From NCBI GenBank assembly GCA_003141195.1, contig PLLC01000025.1:8530-54235 (forward strand): a DNA stretch of 45,706 bases, given 5' to 3'. Position numbers and translations under genes: made by a program. Positions 42,349 through 45,706 of this stretch are shown piece after piece; the stretch's first letter is position 1, and each line of letters begins with the position of its first letter. The notes beneath the pieces were generated by a model that was not told the DNA's origin, ran no database searches, and was given only the letters and a program-made list of their open reading frames with translations. The DNA is from Syntrophaceae bacterium. Lineage in GTDB: Bacteria; Desulfobacterota; Syntrophia; Syntrophales; UBA5619.

Positions 42349-43349
42349 CAGAGGTTCAATGACCTGAGGGTTGTGTAGACAAGCCGCTCCTGCGCGGCGC
42401 ACTTCTGCAATCGCTGGGCGATCTCCCCCACATTCACATCCGCCGTTTTGCTTTTACAGGCCCTGGCGCAGGCCAAGGCAAACTGGCGCCACAGATTGCC
42501 CGCCTCCGTCATCATCCGCGACGCCTCCCCCATTGGGACGATGCCAAGAAGATCCCCCGCCTCCTGGAGAAACGCCGCATACATGAACCGGAAGCCCCCG
42601 CCTCCCGTCCCGATCTCCTCCTGCATCCGGACGATATGGGCCAGAAGCAGACGGGTGTACCTCAGGTCTTCGCGGACAGGGAGCCGTTTGATTTTTCTTG
42701 CCATATAATGGATCCCCTTGACGCCGATGAACGGCACGGGGGCATGGAGCATCATGTGAACCGTCCGCTTGACGGCTTTTCGTATCGCTTTGTGCAAATC
42801 AATGTCCCGATTGACCCTGACGGGGTAGTATATGAAACCCTTCGGGGCAAGGGTTCCCCTGGCGAAGCGGGCATTCTGGAGATCCTCCGCGTTGATCCGG
42901 ACGGGGTGTTCAAAAACAGGGTCGCTGATGAGAAATTCGTTTCCCTCCCTCCCGTAGACGATCAGATTGTGCGCGTTGAACTGGAAGCGCATCTCCGGCG
43001 GGAAATAGGGGAGCCAGTACACCGATGTCTGCAATCCGACAATTTCCCCGCTGTCGATGAGGTTGGTGAGTTCGGCAAGGGCCTCTCCCTTTTCCCGATA
43101 TCTCTTTGTCCGGAAGCGGGCATCGAGGTGTTTTACCGCCCCCTTGATGATTGCCCCGGGGAACATGCGGTACGAAATGATGGGCATGCCGGTGATCTTG
43201 ATCAAGGGAAGATAGGCAAAGGTCAGACCGCCCGTGATGCCGAAGACCATGGGCTCGGAAAGATCGAGACCGTGGCGCTTCAGGAGCGCGGTGACCACGC
43301 CGCTTTCGCAATGGGCGTATTGTCGGTGTTCCAGCGGCTTCAGCGTCAC
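42348..43349 (-). CDS. BtrH N-terminal / DUF4872 domain protein (acyltransferase-like)
   Basis: A 333-residue protein with the BtrH_N papain-like domain: Cys14 in YAHCESG, SEPMVFGITGGLTFAY, His127 in FNAHNLIVYG and Asp143 in ISDPVF form a plausible Cys-His-Asp set. The C-terminal DUF4872 domain shows MQEEIGTGGGGFRFMYAAFLQEAG (about 255-278). BtrH in butirosin synthesis moves an acyl group from a carrier protein to an amine, so this protein may offload the chain held by the ACP encoded on the facing strand. It starts at GTG (43349) with GAGAGGA 7 nt upstream, 3 bp after the stop of the preceding gene. No signal peptide; cytoplasmic. Confidence 0.85.
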   Translation of the reverse strand: MTLKPLEHRQYAHCESGVVTALLKRHGLDLSEPMVFGITGGLTFAYLPLIKITGMPIISYRMFPGAIIKGAVKHLDARFRTKRYREKGEALAELTNLIDSGEIVGLQTSVYWLPYFPPEMRFQFNAHNLIVYGREGNEFLISDPVFEHPVRINAEDLQNARFARGTLAPKGFIYYPVRVNRDIDLHKAIRKAVKRTVHMMLHAPVPFIGVKGIHYMARKIKRLPVREDLRYTRLLLAHIVRMQEEIGTGGGGFRFMYAAFLQEAGDLLGIVPMGEASRMMTEAGNLWRQFALACARACKSKTADVNVGEIAQRLQKCAAQERLVYTTLRSLNL

Positions 43350-43352
43350 CGA

Positions 43353-43757
43353 TCAATCCTCTCCGTGAAAGTGCCGTAACGCGTCAACGGATACCCTGAA
43401 GATCCGGGCATACTCCATGAGCGTCTTGTCCTTGAGTTTCTTGAAAACGCCGGGTTTAAAATGCCGTTTGACCTGCCAGCGGTAAAGCCCCATGGCCTGG
43501 GCAAGCGTCAGGGGGTCCATCCAGCTTTTGTGCATGAAATACTCTATCGGCGATGTTTCATGATGCCTTACCCGGACGGCGGCCTTCCCGGCCTGTTCCT
43601 CGAAGTCGTGGATCACCTGGTGAAGGACGATCTCCTCCACCTCCCAACCCCGGGTCGTGGTCTGGGCATAACGCCCCTGTTCATCAACGGCGTACAGAGC
43701 CTTCCTCTCTCCCTGTAGCATCTTGATGTCATCCTGGGGCACTTCGGATATCTTCAT
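43353..43757 (-). CDS. Conserved hypothetical, HTH-like C-terminus
   Basis: A 134-residue protein not assigned to a named family. The N-terminal half reads like a small ligand or protein-binding domain (ISEVPQDD, ALYAVDEQGRYAQTTTRGWE, then an acidic helix EEIVLHQVIHDFEEQAGKA). From about residue 83 it resembles an XRE-type helix-turn-helix: LTLAQAMGLYRWQVKRHFKPG, then LKDKTLMEYARIFRVSVDAL. It could be a regulator of this cluster or a protein-protein adaptor. The ATG at 43757 follows the radical-SAM stub stop by 10 bp and its own stop is 3 bp before the BtrH-like start, so these genes are coupled. Confidence 0.75.
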   Translation of the reverse strand: MKISEVPQDDIKMLQGERKALYAVDEQGRYAQTTTRGWEVEEIVLHQVIHDFEEQAGKAAVRVRHHETSPIEYFMHKSWMDPLTLAQAMGLYRWQVKRHFKPGVFKKLKDKTLMEYARIFRVSVDALRHFHGED

Positions 43758-43767
43758 AGCGGTCCGT

Positions 43768-43926
43768 CTACACCACCGGCAGCATCATATAGGCGTACTT
43801 GAAGGCGGCGAGCACCTCGAGGCTGAAGGGTTCTCCTCGAAAGATCTGCCGGATGGATGTGATGCCGTATTCCTCCTCGGGGATGCTGCGGCCGACATTG
43901 GGAGGATTGACGAACATAATCTTCAT
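43768..43926 (-). pseudogene. B12-binding radical SAM protein, N-terminal stub
   Basis: A 52-codon frame. MKIMFVNPPNVGRSIPEEEY, then GITSIRQIFRGEPFSLEVLA matches the start of cobalamin-binding radical SAM proteins of the HpnP/BchE type (NPPN loop of the B12 domain). It then switches to AFKYAYMMLPVV and stops. The CxxxCxxC cluster motif and the rest, normally several hundred residues, are missing. An internal deletion joining the first 40 codons to the end of the same or another gene is the simplest reading. The stub is still placed as a leader to the HTH-like and BtrH-like genes, with tight spacing. Confidence 0.62.
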
Positions 43927-43948
43927 GGAGCTTGCCTTTGGGGAATTA

Positions 43949-44067
43949 TTAGGGTTTTTCGCGATTGAGTTGCACCACCGTGTTTGCGTAAGGTCCGCAC
44001 CCTGTCATCATCAGAACGGTCAGCAACAGCCCCCGACGACCATCTTTCGATACGACGCTTTCATCAT
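43949..44067 (-). pseudogene. Small lipoprotein gene with a one-base frameshift
   Basis: AAGGAG followed 5 nt later by ATGATG (44067) marks a genuine start: MMKASYRKMVVGG. The frame then meets TGA, but shifted by one base it continues LLLTVLMMTGCGPYANTVV and QLNREKP to TAA at 43949. The length is 119 nt, one short of 40 codons, and the loss maps to the run of five Gs where six are needed. The restored 39-residue product has a signal sequence and lipobox MTGC. It is the first gene of the minus-strand set leading to the BtrH-like gene. Confidence 0.65.
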
Positions 44068-44224
44068 TCGATCTCCTTTTTTGCCGATCTGTTTATGGAA
44101 CGGATTTATCAAGAGAGATCTCTGAACCCCCTGCCTTGCGTTGCCGTTCTATACCTTTTTCACTCCGAGTTTTCAATGGAAACAATGCCTGTGATTTGAT
44201 AAGAACTTGATTTTACGTGAAGGG

Positions 44225-44253
44225 GGTATAGGGAAATCATTCTCGTATGTCAA
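44225..44253 (-). promoter_or_regulatory. Sigma70 promoter of the lipoprotein-to-BtrH operon
   Basis: Minus-strand TTGACA (44248-44253), a 17-bp spacer and TATACC (44225-44230). It begins TTGACATACG, as does the promoter of the facing ketosynthase operon. The leader would be about 150 nt. Confidence 0.75.
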
Positions 44254-44327
44254 TGAAAACTGGCCAACAGAGGATTTTGGCCATAAAATAAAAATTTATC
44301 CTGGAATTTTTTTGTGCTATTATTTCA

Positions 44328-44333
44328 TATAAT
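44328..44333 (+). promoter_or_regulatory. -10 box candidate for the PilZ gene
   Basis: A perfect TATAAT lies 20 bp before the PilZ ATG. A second option, TGCTATTAT at 44315-44323, looks like an extended -10. No good -35 hexamer was seen for either. Confidence 0.35.
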
Positions 44334-44352
44334 ACAGAAAGGAGGCAGGAGC

Positions 44353-44733
44353 ATGGCCAACATCTTGAGCTATGTTCGGAGGTTATTCGCACCCAGGTGT
44401 CATCAGCGTTTCATGGTCCAAAGCGGTACCTTTGTCATCGTGTCGCCCGGTATGGATAAAGAACAGAAGGTTCAGGTCATAGACATCAGCCAGGGCGGCG
44501 CGGCCTTCATCTACCAAGGGTCCGAAGAAGACATCGAGACATCGGGCATCCTTAAAATGCTCGCCGAGAATCCGAGTCTCGAAAAAGTGCATTTCGAAAC
44601 GGTCTCCGATGAACCGGCCCCCGGATCTACGGATCCATCGTTACCCTACCGACGTCGGGGTGTGAAGTTCAACTGGATGGGAGTCATGGAAACAGCGGAT
44701 TTGAAGAAATTCGTCAAAAGCATCAGCATCTGA
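44353..44733 (+). CDS. PilZ domain protein
   Basis: A 126-residue protein with both c-di-GMP-binding motifs of PilZ domains: RCHQR (RxxxR, about residues 15-19) and DISQGG (D/NxSxxG) in VQVIDISQGGAAFIY. A later RRRGVKFNWMG strand closes the barrel. There is no other domain, so it is probably a small cytoplasmic c-di-GMP receptor acting on motility, adhesion or exopolysaccharide. Its output partner is not evident. The ATG at 44353 is chosen for AAAGGAGG upstream; an upstream in-frame start at 44314 overlaps the promoter region. The diguanylate cyclase at 14447 could supply the ligand. Confidence 0.85.
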   Translation: MANILSYVRRLFAPRCHQRFMVQSGTFVIVSPGMDKEQKVQVIDISQGGAAFIYQGSEEDIETSGILKMLAENPSLEKVHFETVSDEPAPGSTDPSLPYRRRGVKFNWMGVMETADLKKFVKSISI

Positions 44734-44781
44734 TACAGAAGTAATACGCACCAGGATGTAACTTGTTGGGAGTCAGGCTTT

Positions 44782-45110
44782 TTACGCATCCAGAAGTCTT
44801 CGTTGCAACAGCATCTGCATGTCGCGACGTCCGTCGGCGATCAGGAAGACGTGTACGATGTTGCCCAGGACCCGGTAAATCACGCGATAGGATTTGAAAA
44901 AGATCTCCCTGTAATCACGGATTCCCAGGGCCAGCAGTTCTTTCGGATGGGCGCCCCGGTCCGTGGATTCGGAAAGGCTGCCAAAAGCCTTCTCGATGCT
45001 CGTAAGCACGTGTTCCGCTTTGCCCGGTGCATCATGCAGGGCGATGTATTGATAGAGTTCCTCATCTCCCTCCCCTCCGCAGGCGGTTCAGAAATTAGCG
45101 AACCTCGAAT
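44782..45110 (-). pseudogene. RelE/ParE-type toxin, broken 5' end
   Basis: The clear part reads EELYQYIALHDAPGKAEHVL, then GAHPKELLALGIRDYREIFF, KSYRVIYRVLGN and DGRRDMQMLLQRRLLDA, a typical ParE-like ribosome-dependent or gyrase toxin fold. No ATG opens this frame; it is closed by TGA upstream of TACGGEGDEEL. Pieces of the missing N-terminus (RFEVR and LISEPPAEG) lie in the other two frames just upstream, so two indels separate it from an intact gene. A GTG at 45009 would give only 75 residues. No antitoxin gene is adjacent. Confidence 0.6.
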
Positions 45111-45121
45111 CTCTCAAATGT

Positions 45122-45155
45122 AAAGGCAGGACCCTTGCGGGACCTGCCTTTTTTT
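45122..45155 (+). terminator. Strong hairpin terminator
   Basis: AAAGGCAGG pairs with CCTGCCTTT, with an inner CCC/GGG pair and a TTGC loop, followed by a run of T on the plus strand. On the minus strand the hairpin follows the PilZ-like gene at 45183, so it may work in both directions. Confidence 0.8.
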
Positions 45156-45182
45156 CGTGGATGTGGGGGAAGAACGGCCTGC

Positions 45183-45563
45183 CTACATGAGGTAGCGCTG
45201 GAGGGTCCGGTAGCTGTTGAAATCGGAATCGACAATGGTGGCGCCGATATTGACTTCGCTTATGGCGTCGCTGGTCCTTTGGGGTTGGCACTTCATGCGC
45301 AGAGGCTGCGTGGCGTTCGGCATGGTGAAGGTTACCTCGATGGCCGAAGATGCGCCTTCGGCCTTGATCTCCAGTTGCGTGCCCTTCGGCACGGATATCC
45401 TCATACCATACAGGGAGATGTCGAGTATGGCCCCCGCCTCAAAATCCTCCTTGTCCTGGTTGGATTCGCGGATCAGGGCCGGCACGGAGCCTTTTTCCTA
45501 TCATACCGTCGCTGCTCCGTTCCACTGACCTGCGAAAGGAGCCATCCGGGGAGAACGTCATTA
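45183..45563 (-). pseudogene. PilZ domain gene, apparently frameshifted
   Basis: The main frame (from a GTG at 45485, 100 codons) has the PilZ motif AILDISLYGMRISVPKG and ends IVDSDFNSYRTLQRYLM. Directly upstream this frame has TGA TAG. The expected RxxxR motif lies one frame over as EQRRYDRKKAPC (about 45495-45530), and a plausible start (GGGGGAAATA then ATG, near 45563) lies in the third frame. So the two c-di-GMP motifs are separated by at least one indel near 45487-45495. If the GTG is used, a truncated domain without RxxxR would result. Confidence 0.55.
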
Positions 45564-45595
45564 TTTCCCCCAAAAATACCACTAAAGAAGTATTG

Positions 45596-45611
45596 ATATT
45601 TCAGGAAATAT
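45596..45611. repeat. Perfect 16-bp palindrome, possible operator
   Basis: ATATTTC-AG-GAAATAT lies about 35 bp upstream of the possible ATG of the second PilZ gene. It is A+T-rich and placed like a regulator site. It does not match a LexA or Fur box that I recognise. Confidence 0.4.
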
Positions 45612-45706
45612 GTTAATAATCGACAGCTTTTCTGAAACGCCATAGGCTTCACATAAAAACGGTCCATATGCACCCCTCGAGTTGTGAGACGTTTGAATTT
45701 TCCAAA

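Noticed and set aside
44302-44318. Sigma54 promoter before the PilZ gene (TGG...TGC)
   Set aside because: The GG-to-GC distance is 11 bp instead of 10 and the flanking bases do not fit the consensus; a TATAAT box is closer.
1-45706. CRISPR array, rRNA, tRNA, phage or integrative element
   Set aside because: No regularly spaced direct repeats, no rRNA/tRNA sequence and no integrase, capsid or conjugation genes were seen on either strand.

Overview
The window looks like chromosome from a high-GC anaerobic deltaproteobacterium (Desulfobacterota), most like Syntrophaceae/Syntrophales. This rests on recalled protein resemblance (RdgC, Lon, the PilZ proteins, the rSAM/selenodomain transferases), on the operon orders nadK-recN and trpS-scpA-scpB-rluB, and on an interspersed repeat of about 126 bp. 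No 16S or tRNA gene is present to confirm it. No CRISPR array, rRNA or tRNA was seen.

Layout. 1-3020: 3' part of a cyclic beta-1,2-glucan synthase-type GH94 protein that begins outside the window. 3392-6793 (minus): lon, an Hsp20 chaperone and a DUF1499 lipoprotein. 7391-12321: a set often seen together, namely a MerA-like flavoprotein, a sterol-desaturase-type membrane di-iron protein, rSAM/selenodomain-associated transferases 1 and 2, and a TVP38/TMEM64 membrane protein. 12615-16610: an adenine deaminase remnant, glycerate 2-kinase, a membrane diguanylate cyclase and rdgC. 16953-21447: nadK-recN-GNAT-mltA operon, converging on a UbiA-family gene with unusual Asp motifs. 22775-26576: HU, then trpS-scpA-scpB-rluB.

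26577-31700 is patchier: an amidohydrolase fragment, an intact penicillin-acylase lipoprotein with a strong terminator, an IS91-type transposase remnant, a TPR protein and twin palindromes. 31711-35725 (minus) is a complete ABC importer operon (binding protein, two permeases, ATPase) with a good sigma70 promoter. An ISL3-family element (35998-37367) follows, with 29-bp inverted repeats and an 8-bp target duplication but a twice-frameshifted transposase.

The most interesting part is 37605-44253. On the plus strand a near-consensus promoter precedes an ABC-2-type exporter (ATPase + permease), an acyl carrier protein, a ketosynthase with a complete Cys-His-His triad, and a second ketosynthase-like protein with no active-site Cys. 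Converging on these from its own promoter is a minus-strand set: a tiny lipoprotein gene (frameshifted), a 52-codon stub of a B12/radical-SAM protein, an unknown HTH-like protein, and a BtrH/DUF4872 acyltransferase-like protein. The BtrH family takes acyl groups from carrier proteins, so ACP + KS pair + BtrH + exporter reads as a compact, partly eroded acyl/polyketide pathway with no obvious described counterpart. This is inference from domain content.

The right end carries c-di-GMP-type PilZ genes (one intact, one apparently frameshifted) and a decayed ParE-type toxin. Several genes between 36 and 45.6 kb differ from an intact frame by a single nucleotide; this could be real decay or homopolymer error in the assembly. 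Four promoters in the window share TTGACATAC followed, after a 17-bp spacer, by TATAC- or TATCT-type -10 boxes.
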